From Delphinapterus leucas (taxonomy: Eukaryota; Chordata; Mammalia; Artiodactyla; Monodontidae): 64,000 nt of DNA. The position numbers were made by a program, and so were the translations under genes. The stretch spans positions 29,771,190 to 29,835,189 of the forward strand of contig NW_022098021.1 of the NCBI RefSeq assembly GCF_002288925.2, given 5' to 3'. The notes under the pieces were generated by a model. That model saw only the letters and a program-made list of their open reading frames with translations, had not been told where the DNA came from and made no database searches. This document shows positions 1 through 12,705 of this stretch, one piece after another; the stretch's first letter is position 1, and every line of letters begins with the position of its first letter.

Positions 1-2489
1 TGGTAAATGGGGGTGTTTCCTTAATTTCTCTTACAGGTATTTCATCATTAGTGTATAGGAGTGCAAGTGATTTCTGTACATTAATTTTGTATCCTGCTAC
101 TTTACCAAATTCATTCATTAGCTCTCTTAGTTTTCTGGTAGCATCTTCAGGATTCTCTATATATAGTATCATATCATCTGCAAACAGTGACAGCTTTATT
201 CCGCTTTTCCGATTTGGATTTATTTTATTTCTTTTTCTTCTCTGACTGCTGTGGCTAAAACTTCCAAAACAATGTTGAATAATAGTGGTGAGAGTTGGCA
301 ACCTTGTCTTGTTCCTGATATAAGTGGAAATGGTTTCAGTTTTTCACCATTGAAAATGATGTTGGCTCTGGGTTTCTCATATATGGCCTTTATTTTTTGA
401 GATAAGTTCCCTCTATGTCTATTTTCTGGAGGGTTTTTATCATAAATGGGTGTTGAAAATTTTCAAAAGCTTTTTCTGCATCTGTTGAGATGACCATATG
501 GTTTTATTCTTCAGTTTCTTAATATGGTGTATTGCATTGATTTATTTGCCTATATTAAAGAATCCTTGCATTCCTGGGATAAACCCTACTTGATCATGGT
601 GTATGATCCTTTTAATGTGCTGTTGGATTCTGTTTGCCAGTATTTTGTTGAGAATTTTTGCATCTATGTTCATCAGTGATATTGGCCTGTAGTTTTCTTT
701 CTTTGTGACATCTTTTTCTTGTTTTCATATCAGGGTGTTGGTGGCCTCGTAGAATGAGTTTGGGAGTGTTCCTCCCTCTGCTATATTTTGAAAGAGTTTG
801 AGAAGGATAGGTGTTAGCTCCTCTCTAAATGTTTGACAGAATTCACCTGTGAAGCCATCTGGTCCTGGACTTTTGTTTGTTGGAAGATTTTTAATCACAG
901 TTTCAATTTCAGTGCTTGTGATTGGTTTGTTTATATTTTCTATTTCATCCTGGTTCAGGCTCCAAATGTTGTGCTTTTCTAAAATTTGTCCATTTCTTCC
1001 AAGTTGTCCATTTTATTGGCATATAGTTACTTGTAGTAATCTCTCATGATCCTTTGTATTTCTGTAGTGTCAGTTGTTACTTCTCCTTGTTCATTTATAA
1101 TTCTATGGATTTGAGTCTTCTCCTTTTTTGTCTTGATGAGTCTGGCTAATGTTTTATCAATATTGTTTATCTCCTCAAAGAACCAGCTTTTAGTTTTACT
1201 GATCTCTGCTATTGTTTCCTTCATTTCCTTTTCTTTTTTTTTTTTTTTTTTTTTTTTGCGGTATGTGGGCCTCTCACTGTTGTGGCCTCTCCTGTTGTGG
1301 AGCACAGGCACTGGACACACAGGCTCAGTGGTCATGGCTCACGGGCCCAGCCACTCCGCAGCATGTGAGATCCTCCCGGACTGGGGCATGAACCCGTGTC
1401 GCCTGCATCGGCAGGCAGACTCTCAACCACTGTGCCAACAGGGAAGGCCTCCTTTTCATTTATTTCTTAGCTGATCTTTATGATTTTGTTCCTTCTGCTA
1501 ACTTTTGGGTTTTTCTGTTCTTCTTTCTCTAAGTGCTTTAGGTGTAAGTTTACGTTATTTAATTGAGATGTTTCTTGTTTCTTGAGGTAGGATTGTATTG
1601 CAATAAACTTCCCTAATAGAACTGCTTTTTCTGCATCCCATAGTTTTTGGGTCATCATGTTTTCATTGTTTCTAGGTATTTTTTAGTTTCCTCTTTGATA
1701 TCTTCAGTGATCTCTCAGTTATTAAGTAGTGTATAGTTTAGCCTCCATGTGTTTGTATTTCTTACAGATTTTATCCTGTAATTGATATCTAGTCTTTTAG
1801 CGTTGTGGTCAGAAAAGCTACTTGATACAATTTCAGTTTTCTTAAATTTACCAAGGCTTGATTTATGACCCAGGATATGACCTATCCTGGAGAATGTTCC
1901 ATGTGCACTTGAGAAGAAAGTGCATTCTGTGTTTTTGGATGGAAAGTTCCTATTAATATCCATTAAGTCCATCCTGTTTAATATAGCATTTAAATCTTCT
2001 TTTTCCTTATTTATTTTCATTTTGGATGGTTTTTCCTTTGGTGAAAGTGGGGTGTTATTTTCCCCTACTATGATTATATTACTGTTGATTTCCCCTTTTA
2101 AGGCTATTAGCATTTGACTTATGTATTGAGGTGCTCCCTTCTTGGGTGCATAAATATTTACAATTGTTATATATTCTTCTGGATTGATCCCTTGATCGTT
2201 ACATATTGTCCTTCCTTTTCTCTTGTAATAATTTTTATTTTATATTCTATTTTGTCTCATATGAGAATATCTACTCCAGCTTTCTTTTGGTTTACCTTTG
2301 CCTGGAATATCTTTTTTCATCTCCTCACTTTCAGTGTGTATGTGTCCCTAGGTCTGAAGTGGGTCTCTTGTAGACAGCATATATATGGGTCTTATTTTTG
2401 TACCCATTCAGCCAGTCTATATCTTTTGGTTGGAGCATTTCATCCATTTATATTTAAAGTATCTATCAATGGTATGTTCCTATTACCAT
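1..2489 (-). pseudogene. L1-a ORF2 remnant (endonuclease-reverse transcriptase)
   Basis: ORF2 encodes the endonuclease and reverse transcriptase that carry out target-primed reverse transcription. The inferred start is at 2489, four codons before the conserved G-T-Y segment. The endonuclease part (about 1715-2489) is damaged. GDFN has become GENN, losing a catalytic Asp, and SRIDHILG has become SRIGHILG, losing another; SDHN is kept. The RT FADD motif is intact at about 190-201. Frames are broken in several places and a CHR-2 SINE interrupts the linker at 1234-1449. The remainder lies beyond the left edge. Confidence 0.9.
1234..1449 (-). mobile_element. CHR-2 SINE inserted in L1-a ORF2
   Basis: A tRNA-derived SINE in antisense, with its poly-T at 1234-1257 and its tRNA-like head at the right end. 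It is flanked by the 8-bp direct repeat tccttttc at 1226-1233 and 1450-1457. The body matches the other CHR-2 copies here (gcggtatgtgggcctctcac, then the B-box region in antisense). It is younger than the host L1. Confidence 0.93.
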
Positions 2490-2547
2490 TTTCTTAATTG
2501 TTTTGGGTTTGTTATTGTAGGTCTTTTCCTTCTCTTGTGTTTCCTGC

Positions 2548-3665
2548 CTAGAGAAGTTCCTTTAGCATTTGTTGTAAAGCTGTTTTTGTGGTGCTGAATT
2601 GTCTTAGCTTTTGCTTCTCTGTAAAGCTTTTAATTTCTCCTTTGAATCTGAATGAGATCCTTGCTTGGTAGAATAATATTGGTTGTAGGTTTTTCCCTTT
2701 CATCACTTTAAATATGTCCTACTAGTCTCTTCTGGCTTGCAGAGTTTCTGCTGAAAGTTTAGCCATTTACCTTATGGGGTTTCCCTTGTATGTTTTTGGT
2801 TGGGTTATTTTTTTCTCCTTTAAATATTTTTTCTTTGTATTTAAGTTTTGATAGTTTCATAGGTCTTGACATGTTTCTCCTTGGATTTATGCTGTATGGG
2901 ACACTGCACTTCCTGAGCTTTATTAATTATTTCCTTTCCCATAATAGGGAAGTTTTCAACTATAGACTCTTCAAATATTTTCTCAGTCCCTTTCTTTTTC
3001 TCATCTTCTTCTGGGACCCCTATAATTCGAATGTTGTTGCCTTTAATGATGTCCCAGAAGTCTCTGAGACTGCCCTCAATTCTCTTTTTTATTTTATTTT
3101 TGTTGTTGTTGCAGGACGTGGGCCTGTCACTGTGTGGCCTCTCCCATTGTGGAGCACAGGCTCTGGACGAACAGGCTCAGCATCCATGGCTCATGGGCCC
3201 AGCCACTATGTGGCATATGGGATCTTCCAGGACCGGGTCACGAACCCATGTCCCCTGCATCAGCAGGCCAACTCTCAACCACGGCGCCACCACAGAAGCC
3301 CTGTCCTCAATTCTTTTCATTCTTTTTTCTTTATTCTGCTCTGCAGTAGTTATTTCCACTATTTTATCTTGCCGGTCACTTATCTGTTCTTCTACCTCAG
3401 TTAATCTGCTATTGATTCCTTCTAGAGAATTTGTAAGTTCATTTATTGTGTTGTTCATCATTCTTTGTTTGCACTTTAGTTCTTCTAGGTCCTGGTTATA
3501 AGTTTCTTGTATTTTCTCCATTCTATTTCCAAGATTTTGGATCATCTTTACTATCATTATTCTACATTCTTTTTCAGGTAGACTGCCTATTTCCTCTTCA
3601 TTTTTTTGTTCTGGTGGGTTTTTACCTTACTTCTTCAACTGTTGTGTGTTTCTCTGTCTTCTCGT
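2548..3665 (-). pseudogene. L1-a ORF1 remnant (RNA-binding chaperone)
   Basis: ORF1 encodes the trimeric nucleic-acid chaperone of the L1 RNP. The longest open piece, 3177-3557, carries a coiled-coil region rich in E, N and K followed by the conserved VEITTAEQNKEKR stretch. The reading frame then runs into a CHR-2 SINE at 3084-3301. The stop codon is at 2548-2550. The inferred start at 3663-3665 reads ACG rather than ATG, judged against L1-d; true start placement in this family is uncertain. Not functional. Confidence 0.88.
3084..3301 (-). mobile_element. CHR-2 SINE inserted in L1-a ORF1
   Basis: Antisense CHR-2 copy with a degraded T-rich tail (3084-3112). It is flanked by a 13-bp duplication with one mismatch: tgccctcaattct at 3071-3083 and tgtcctcaattct at 3302-3314. 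It splits the ORF1 frame just after the IEDR residues. Confidence 0.93.
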
Positions 3666-5724
3666 TTTGCTTAAACTATGGTGTTTGATGTCTCCTTTCA
3701 CAGTTTGCAGGTTCGTACTTCCTGTTGTTTTTGGTGTCTGCCTCCAATGGCTAATGTTGGTTCAATGGGTTGTGTAGGCTTCCTGGTGGAGGGAACTAGT
3801 GTCTGTGTTCTGGTGGATGAGGCTGGATCTTGTCTTTCTGGTGGGCAGGTCTGTGTTCAGGGGTGTGTTTTTGGGTGTGTGTGACTTTATTATGATTTTA
3901 GGTAGCATTTCTGCTAGTGGGTGGCATTGTGTTCCTGTCTTGCTAGTTGTTTGGTATAGGGTGTCCAGCACTGTAGCCTGCTGGTCATTGAGTGAGCTGG
4001 GTCTTGGCATTGAGACGAGATCTCTGGGAGATTTTCACTGTTTGATATTACATGGAGCTGGGAGGTCTCTGGTGAACAAATGTCCTGAACTCGGCTCTCC
4101 CACCTCAGGGGCACAGGCCTGACTCCTGGCTGGAGCATCAAGAACCTGTCATCTGCAAGGCTCAGAAATAAAGTGTGGAAAAAAGAAAGAAAAATAAAAT
4201 AAAAGAAAAGAAAAGTTAATAAAATAAAAAAATAATTATTAAAAATTAAAAAAATAAAGCCATAATAAAAAGAAAGAAAGAAGAGAGCACCCAAACCAAA
4301 AAACAAATCCACCTATTATAACAAGCATGAAAAACTATGCTAAAAAAAAAAAAAAATGGACAGGGAGAACCCTAGGAAAAATGGTAAAAGCAAAGCTATA
4401 TAGACAGAATCACACACAGAAGCATACACATACACACTCACAAAAAGAGAAAAATGAAATATATATATATATATATCTATATATATATATATATATCTTT
4501 GTTCCCAAAGTCCACCACCTCAATTTGAGATGATTTGTTGCCTATTCAGGTTTTCCACAGATGCTGCATACATAAAATTGATTGTGGAGATTTAATCTGC
4601 TGCTCCTGAGGCTGCTGAGAGAGATTTCCCTTTCTCTTCTTTGTTCGCACAGCTCCTCTGGTTCAGCTTTGGATTTGGCCACGATTTTGCATGTAGGTCC
4701 CCTGAGGGCATCTGTTCTTCACTCAGACACAACAGGGTTAAAATAGCAGCTGATTATGGGTCTCTGGCTCACTCAGGCTGTGGGGAGGGAAGGGTACGGA
4801 ATGAGGGGCGAACCTGTGGTGGCAGAGGCCAGCATGACGTTGCACCAGCCTGAGGCTCGCTGTGTGTTTTCCCAGGGAAGCTGTGCTTTGATCACAGGAC
4901 ACTGGCATTAGCAGGCTGCACAGCCTCCTGGAAGGGGTGGTGTGGATAGTGACCTGTGCTTACATACAGGCTTCTTGGTGGCTCCAGGAGCAACCTTAGC
5001 ATCTCATGACTGTCTCTGGTGTCCGTGCTAATAGCCGCGGTTTGCATCCATCTCTGGAGCTCGTTTAGGCGGTGCTCTTAAACCCCTCTCCTAGCACACC
5101 ATGAAATAAAGGGACAAGAAAAAGTCTCTTCCTTCTTCAGCAGTTCCAGACTTTTTCCGAGACTCCCTCCTGGCTAGCTCTGGCACATTAGCCCCCTTCA
5201 GGCCATGTTCACGCAGCCAACCCCAGTGCTCTCCATGGGATCTGAACTTCCAAAGCCTAAGCCTCAGCTTCCGGCCCCTACATGCCCCAGTGGGTGAGCA
5301 GAGACACCTCTTGGGCTGGTGAGTGCTCATTGGCACCAATCCTCTCTGCAGGAGTCCCTCCACTATTCCCTCTGCACCCCTGTTGCTGTGCTCTCCTCCA
5401 TGGATCTGAAGCTTCTCCCCTGCCCACCCCCAATCTCCGCCAGTGAAGGGGCTTCCTAGTGTGTGGAAACTTTTCCTCCTTCACAGCTCCCTCTCACTAG
5501 TGTAGGTCCCGCCCTTATTCTTTTGTCTCTGATTTTTTTCTCTTTTCTTTTGCCCTACCCAGGTATGTTGTAGTTTCTTGCCTTTGGGGAGGTCTGAAGT
5601 CTTCTGCCAGCATTCAGTAGGTGTTCTGTAAGAGCTGTTGCAAATGTAGATGTATTTCTGATGTATTTGTGGGCAGGCTGGTGATCTCCACGTCTTACTC
5701 TTCCGCCATCTTGAAGGTCTCCCC
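3666..5724 (-). promoter_or_regulatory. L1-a 5' UTR / internal promoter region
   Basis: About 2.06 kb of L1 5' UTR. The 5' terminus carries the YY1-like core aagatggcgg (5701-5713 in antisense), which in L1s positions RNA polymerase II initiation. Homologous blocks occur in the same order in L1-c (38931-40866) and L1-d (59314-61409): a GC-richer first 1 kb, an A/T-rich block (4150-4500 here) and a final block just before ORF1. A uORF beginning MKEEKFPHTRKPL starts at 5484. The frame ending QEAYTT lies at 3762-4010. A (TA)n sits in the AT-rich block. Promoter activity is inferred, not shown. Confidence 0.8.
4459..4497. repeat. (TA)n microsatellite in the L1-a 5' UTR
   Basis: Nearly pure AT dinucleotides with one interruption (tctat). 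L1-c has a shorter (TA) tract at the equivalent place (40164-40180), so the tract seems to have grown from an element-encoded seed. Confidence 0.95.
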
Positions 5725-7035
5725 TTATATGCCTTTTAATCCATCTCGTTTTTCTGTTTGTTTCTCCCCGCATACCCTAAACCCCTTACCTTCTTCATGT
5801 AATCAATAGTCTGTTTAATGCTACTATATATTAATTTGCATATATAAAATTTCAGATAAATGGAATCATACAGTTTGTACATTTTTTCTGTGTTATTTTT
5901 AAGTCCACATAATTTTTTGAGATATAAGCTTATATTAATAATTTATTACCATTATTACTGAATCATGTTTCATTTTATACAGTTATCAAAATTTGTTTAT
6001 CCATTCACATAATGATGCATATTTGAGCTATTTCTGTTTTACAAATATGTTATGAATATATATGTATGGGTCACTCTTTGGTCATATGTTTTTATTTCCC
6101 TTGGGTAAATATCTAAGACTAAAGAAGTATGTTATTTAGTTTCAAATATTTGGGGATTATCCAGAATTTTTTTTTTTAATTGAAGTCTAATTTGATCAAA
6201 GAGATATTTTAAATAACTTGAATTATTTTTACATGTATTAAGCTTTGTTTTATGGCTCATAATGTGGTCTGTTTGGGGAAATATTCCAGATGTGCTTGCA
6301 AAAGGTGTATTCTGCTGATGTTGAATGGAGTGCTGTATAAATGTTAATTAGATCAAGATTGTTAATAGGGTTAAGTATTCTATAACATTACTAATTTTAA
6401 TTCATCTTCTGTTTTAGAGGAAGTAGTATTCAGATGGTCTCTCTAACTTATAATGTGTCTATCTTCAATTTCAGTTGCATTAGATTTCACTTTATGTATT
6501 TTTAAGCTCTATTGTTAGATACATACCCGTTTAAGATCAAGTCTTCTGGGCTAATAGATACGTTTATCATTATGAAATAACCATGATCATGTGTTAATAT
6601 TATGTGCTTTGAAACCTGCATTGTCTTATAGAACTACTCCCACTTTTTTCTTAAAATTAGTATTGGCATGATATATCATTTTTCATTCCATTGCTTTTAT
6701 CTAATGTATATTTATACTTAATGTGAGTATTTTGGTAAGCAGCATACAGTTGGATGTTGCTTTGTTTGCCAATCTGACAATCTCTATCTTTCAGGTGGGG
6801 TATTTATACATTTATATTTAGCATGCTTATTGATATGATTGACTTTAAATCTGTCAACTTGCTCTATCTGTTGTAGTTTTTTTTTTTCTTTTCCCCTCAT
6901 CTCTTCCTTGTTCCCCTTTTCCTACTTTCTGCCTTACTTTGTATTAACTATGTTTCAAGATTCAGATTTAAGTCATTTATCAGCTTATTATCCATTACTC
7001 TTTTCTTTGTTACTTAAGTTATTGCTTAATGGTTT

Positions 7036-7059
7036 ATAATATATATATATATATATATG
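7036..7059. repeat. (TA)n microsatellite
   Basis: Uninterrupted AT dinucleotides inside the ancient L1. Confidence 0.9.
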
Positions 7060-7258
7060 TAACTTGTCACCCTCTTTCTTAAAGCTGTATTAAACTCCTT
7101 CATATACAAGATTCTTACATTATTGTATTTCTGTTTCTCCTCTCCAGGACTTTGTGCTATTGTAGTTATATATCTTAATTCTACCTATTTTATATCTTCC
7201 ACAAAATATTGCATTTATTTTTGTTTAAACAGTTAATTATCTCAATATATTTATTAAA

Positions 7259-7278
7259 ATATATATATATATATATAT
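7259..7278. repeat. (TA)n microsatellite
   Basis: A second short AT dinucleotide tract about 200 bp from the first, in the same ancient L1. Confidence 0.9.
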
Positions 7279-8372
7279 GTTTACCATTTATAAAGCCCTG
7301 ATGGTCATTATTCACTTTTATTTACCTAGATTTCTATCTGGTATAATTTTCTTTCTGCAAAGATCTACTGATAATGAATTTTTTGATCTTTGGCTTGTCT
7401 TAAGTATTTCATCTTTGCTTTTGAATAATACTTTTCACTGAGTATGGAATTCTGTATTAATAAGTTTTATTTTCAGCATTTTAAAGATGCTGCTTCACTA
7501 TTTTCTCATTTGCATTTTTTCCAATGGAAGATCTGCTACTATATTTAACTTTGTTGCTCTGCACAAATGTCATTTATCTCTGGCTGTTTTTTAAAAATTA
7601 TCTTTATCACTAATTTTGAACAATATTATTATGATATGCCTTGGTGTAGTTTTTGTAATGTTTATTTGTGTGGAGGTTGTGGTGGAAGGTTGTTACACTT
7701 CTTGAATCTGTAGATATATAGCTATCATCAAATTGGGAAATAGTTTAGCCATTATTTTTCAAATATATTTTCTGCTCCCATATCTTGTATTCTACAGCAA
7801 TTCCAATACATGTGTTTTAGGCCACTTAATGTGGGTTAACATGGATGACATGCTCATTTTTTAAAATCTCTTTTCTTTCTGTATTACAATAACATCTTTT
7901 GTTAATAACATCCAGTATATTATCCATTTCAGACACTGTAGTTTTCACAATATAGCTAGTTTGGCTCTTTTCCATATCTTCCATTTCTCAGTTTAACATA
8001 ATTAATTTTCCCATTAGCTTATTTAATGTGTTTATCTCAGTTATTAGAGCTTGTATACCCTCGCCCACTAATTCTAACAACTGTGTCAGTTCTGGGTCAG
8101 TTTAGATTGATTGATCCTCATCACAGAATGTCTTCCCAGTTCTCTCTTGATTCCTTTTCCCAGTACTGCAGCCTGCAAACTCATCTAAGACAGTAAATTA
8201 GGGAAATTGTAGATTTTATCTCATTTGTTTCCTATTTCTTACTTTTCCCCTTTGCATAATATATATTTTCTTGAAAGTCATTGTTTCACATATTGTTTCC
8301 CAATTTTTTAGTGATTTGAGGCAGGAGGATAAAGCTGATTCCTGCTATTCCATCTTGGCCAGAAGTGGAAGT

Positions 8373-9239
8373 CATGCCTTTTATTTTATGTCAAGGCTTC
8401 AATTATTGAATTGAAAGGTTTGGAGTCAGGAACATAGTAACTGTACCTAAAAATCTTTAACAATTTAGTTTCCATTACAGCAAAATTGCATTGATATTTA
8501 CCATTGGCAACTCTTTTGTTGCTGTTGTTGTTTTACCAGTGCCTTTTTATCAATGATGACAAAATAGTTTTAGAATTATAAAGAATTAAACATTAATCTT
8601 GGGTACTTTACACTAGAAAATCAGGTAGATGAATAGATATAGTATTTCTTCAAATACTATTCCCCCAAATAATAGAGTGATTTAATGTACATAAATGATT
8701 TGTTAAGAACAAGTGAAAATTTGCCTAAAATACAATAAAAACCTTTTTTTACAGGTATTGAAGAAATTTTGAGACAGTCACAACTTCAGATATTAAGATG
8801 CACAAGAGAAGGGAATTGCAGAGATAGATCAACACTGCACTGTTTTTACCTGTAGGACATCTTTAAGGCCAAGATGGCAAGAAATTGAGCAAAAGCAAAT
8901 TGTAAATAGGAACATTTTTATTCAGCAACCTCAGAGTCTTAAGAAACAAAAGTGCCCTTCAAAAATCCACTAAAGATATGGTTCTGATAGCACCTAAGTT
9001 TTTCAGTTGGAATTTCTTCAGTTCTATACTTAGAAATGAAGGAAAACTAAGACTGACACTTAGCCTGTAGTCAATTAAATTCCTTATTTGATTTAGATTA
9101 TCTGACCCTAATTTAACTCCCTGCTGGAAAATAAGATAAATTTTTTGCTAAGAGCAAATGACAGTATCCTAAAGCTCTTTTGTTTTTCAGATCTAACAGT
9201 TGACATCTAATAAAATAAATAAATAAATAACAGGCATTC
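8373..9239. other. Intervening sequence, no gene seen
   Basis: AT-rich sequence between two ancient L1 relics. No open frame or RNA gene was recognised. A short (AAAT)n lies at about 9209-9231. Confidence 0.6.
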
Positions 9240-11673
9240 CAAGACAGAAGATCACAAGAGAAAAAAAGAAAAAAGAAAGTCATGAATAATCTTTATATTG
9301 GAGTTTTCACATATAGGATTTATAATAACAGCGATTAATACATTCCAGAAGATAGACAAAAATTATAAACCTTACTAGAGAGCTTAAATCTATGATTAAG
9401 AAACAATGAAAAAAAAAGAAATAATGGAAACTCTATTCGAAATTGAGAACAGTGGAGATTGGAAATAGCATGAAGAGAGAATTACAGAATGGGAAGATAG
9501 GTAAATAGAAAGTATACCATCTGAAAGACGAATAATTTAAAAAAATTAAAATACAGAGAAGGGTGGAATAGACCTGTGGGACACAGTGAACGGTCTAAGT
9601 TATATTTATTTGAACTTGTGAAACAGGAAGAGTGGAAAAACGGAGCAAATACAATGTTTGAAGTGATAATGGTTAGGAATTTTCCAAAGAAATGGAAAGA
9701 CATTACACCACATATTTAAGAACCTCCACATATACCAAGAGGAATGAATGGAAAGAAAATTACAACTAAGCACATCATAGCAAAGCTACTGATATCCAAA
9801 GATAAATATAGCTTGAGTATTAGGGCAGAAATGGAAGTGGATTCATTATATTCAAAACAGCAACAGTGAAACTTGCAATTTTATTCTCCCTATAAATGAG
9901 GAAAACCACAAACACACACACTCATATCATATTCATAGTGTTGAAGGAAAATGCACTACAATATAAAACTCTACAACTATGGAAATATTTTAAGCAGTCA
10001 GAGTAAAATAAAAATATTTTCATACTTGTGGAGGGAATAGTGTTTAGAAAATTGACAAGAATTTATTCTGGAGTATTTTTTATCTTATGGAGAGTGATCC
10101 CAGGTGAGAATAAATAAAGAATAAATAAAATGGAAGATATGTAGCTATATCTAAATAAATAATGGTGTATGAAACTTTAATATTAATGCCGTCTGTTAGA
10201 CTAAAATATCTGGAAAACTAAAATGCATGACAAACACAAACTGCAAGAGGGTTTAAGGAAGTTAAGTTGTTCCAATTGAATTAAACAGAAATATGTGTAA
10301 AGTACTAATAAGGTTGGATTTACATTATTACATTGGAAGGAATTAAAAGAAGAGCAGAAAGTGAACAAAAAGAAGAAGAGTAGAAAAATACAAACAAGCA
10401 GAAGTTAAAATAAGAGAATATTAATAATAAAAATACTTAATCCAAATGTATCCTAAGGAGAGCTTACAGAAATATAAAAGAGATTGGAAAAACAGAAAAC
10501 ACATTTTTAGATTGAATCTATAAATTAAAATATCAACAACTACATAAAATTCACATGAACTAAATTTCTTAATTATTAAAAACCCGTAACATGGGTACAC
10601 ACATCTTACAAGAGCTACACACATATATAAGTAGATAAGGAGGGTTAAAGGAAAAGTATGGATAAAATAAGATATAATGTGAAATTAAAAAAAAATCTAA
10701 CCATGATAAACTAATGTATCTATATTAAGATAATATAAATTTAAGGGAAGAAAGATTTATAGAAACAAAAATGTATGTATGGAAAAATAAAAGGTTAATC
10801 CTCTCACATTATACAACAGGTCTACCTAAACATCTATGTATAACTAGTATTATGGCTTTTAAATGTATAAAGGAAAAATTAACCAATATTGAGGAGAAAT
10901 ACAACAATAATATCACCTTTCTCGTTAAAAATTATTAAGAAACAAAACAAAAATTAAGAAGATAGTAAAACATCTGAACGATCTGATTAACAGTACTCAC
11001 GTAGAATGCATATTATAAAAGTGCACTGAACAATGACAGAATAAATATTCTTTGCAGTATTCTTTTACCAAAATTGATGACAGGTTGATTTAAAAAATCT
11101 CTCTACCAATTCCAAAGGAATAAAACATGTATTTTAACCATATGTATTCCAACCTCAGTGGAATTCAGGTAGAACTCAGTAACATCAGATAACTAGAAAA
11201 ATTATTATCTCTATGTATTATCTCTATATAGCTATAAATTATTATCTCTACATAAAACAACAAAGACATTTACCAATTCAAAAATGAGATTTAGAAAATA
11301 TTTTCAACTATATAAAAAGTGAAGCATATCAAAAAGTGTGCATGGAAGCTAAAAGTGTGCTTACAGAGAAAGCCATAGCTTTAGATACAAATGTTGGAAA
11401 AAAAGAAAGGATAAAAATTCAATAATATATGTATACCTCACAACTAGTTAGGAAAATCGCAGGAAATTAAACCCCAAAAACATGAATAAAGGAGATGAAA
11501 ATTTCTATAAACAGAAAACTATAACATATTTTCAGACTAATTAAATACCTAAATATGTGTCTTCTAAAAGCCAGTGATTCAGAAAAGTCATTTGCTTACA
11601 TTTGTGAAGGGTTTCTACACAGAATTGATTAGAGTTATCCTATGAAATTACTGGTTATCATCCATTTTTAGAG

Positions 11674-11862
11674 TTTTTTTTTTTTTAATCTTGACCATTT
11701 TTAAAGTCTTTATTGAATTTTTTACAATATTACTGCTGTTTTATGTTTTGGTTTATTGGCCGCAAGGCATGTAGGATCCTAGCTCCGTGACCAGGGATCG
11801 AACCCACACTCCCTGCATTAGACGGTGAAGTCTTAACCACTGAACCTCCAGGGAAGTCCCAC
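11674..11862 (-). mobile_element. CHR-family SINE, antisense
   Basis: tRNA-derived SINE with its T-rich end on the left and its head (gggacttccctggaggttca on the minus strand) on the right. The pol III B box ggttcgatccctgg is well kept on the minus strand. It is flanked by similar repeats, catccatttttaga at 11659-11672 and catccacttttaga at 11863-11876 (one mismatch), a good target-site duplication. The body differs from the CHR-2 copies, so it is a CHR-1-like or related subfamily. Confidence 0.87.
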
Positions 11863-12201
11863 CATCCACTTTTAGAATAAAATATTTTTTTAGTCCTCAA
11901 GCTAATATTAAGTTCTCATAAAATCAATAATAAACATACAAACATTCAAATAAAAATAGGTAAAATATATTTATAGAAACATCACAAAAATGATAGTAAA
12001 ATGACAAATAATTAATATATGAAAGGAGCACAATCCTTAGTCAACAGGAAGATCCAGAATGGAGAGCAACTTAAGGTATGGACATTTTTGTTGGGAGTTT
12101 AAATTGGTACAACTACATTGGAAAACTCTTTGTTATGTGTAATAAAGTTCAATATATTCTTACTCTTTGAAAAAGCAATTCCACTCATGGGTATATACAA
12201 A

Positions 12202-12204
<3 letters not shown>

Positions 12205-12235
<31 letters not shown>
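12205..12235. repeat. (TG)15 microsatellite
   Basis: Uninterrupted TG dinucleotides; likely length-polymorphic. Confidence 0.97.
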
Positions 12236-12236
<1 letters not shown>

Positions 12237-12705
12237 GCAAAAGACATGTTTAAGAATATTTGTTTATAATGGCTCTACACAGAAGCAACACCTAGCTCCT
12301 GCAACTGTGTACAGATAATATGTATGGTATATTTTAAAACAATATTATAAAGCAATGACAGTGGACAGACGACTGCTACATGCAATGACATAAATGAACT
12401 TCTATATATTAAACAAAAGAAGCCAGACACAAAAGGATACATACTGTCTGATTCCATCATTGTAAAGTTTAATCAGGCAAAACCAATGAATAGGGACATA
12501 AATCAAGCTCAGAGCTAACTTTGGGAACTGAAAAGAGAAGAGACTGGAAGAAGGTATAGGGATATATTGAATGATACTAATACTTTGTTTCTGGATCTGC
12601 ATGGTGTTCATACAGATCTTGACGTTGAATTAAAATCACTGAACCATAAAAGTTTTTCACTTTTAATAAATATGTTGTATTTCCATAAAAATTACTTAAA
12701 ATAAA

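Larger units (their letters stand above)
1..5724 (-). mobile_element. L1-a: 5'-complete L1 LINE, 3' end outside window
   Basis: A non-LTR retrotransposon read on the minus strand. Its 5' end is at 5724, where the minus strand reads caagatggcggaagagtaag, a typical L1 start with a YY1-like core. In sense order it has a 5' UTR of about 2 kb, ORF1, a short spacer, and ORF2 up to the FADD region of the reverse transcriptase, which reaches the left window edge. Two CHR-2 SINEs lie inside it at 1234-1449 and 3084-3301, each with its own target-site duplication. Both ORFs are broken, so this copy is dead. The same layout occurs in L1-c at 38931 and L1-d at 59314, which supports the element boundaries. 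Confidence 0.93.
5830..8372 (-). mobile_element. Ancient L1 (L1M/HAL1 type), highly decayed
   Basis: On the minus strand 5830-6130 matches the late ORF2 region of old mammalian L1 (antisense landmarks gaatcatacagtttgta and cttgggtaaatatctaag). From about 6170 to 8372 it matches the endonuclease region, ORF1 and 5' UTR, ending at 8350-8372 with the L1-like start ttctggccaagatggaatag (minus strand). The middle of ORF2 is missing, either by deletion or because this is a HAL1-like element. All frames are destroyed. Two (TA)n tracts (7036-7059 and 7259-7278) lie in it. Subfamily not determined. Confidence 0.7.
9240..12705 (+). mobile_element. Ancient L1 (L1M type), plus strand
   Basis: A-rich decayed L1. 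In order it shows ORF1-like sequence (about 9240-10000), endonuclease-like sequence near 11000-11050 and the region after the endonuclease near 11330-11410 (gcatggaagctaaaagtgtg, then a stretch like agggaaatttatagctttaa of L1). A late ORF2 / 3' UTR region at about 12050-12705 ends in aataaatatga. The RT core is largely missing. A CHR SINE (11674-11862) and a (TG)15 (12205-12235) interrupt it. No frame survives. The 5' limit is approximate. Confidence 0.65.

Noticed and set aside
3790..4120. Open frames on the plus strand at 3678-4122
   Set aside because: They lie in the L1-a 5' UTR antisense; the element is on the other strand, and the shared sense frame is the one discussed in the findings.
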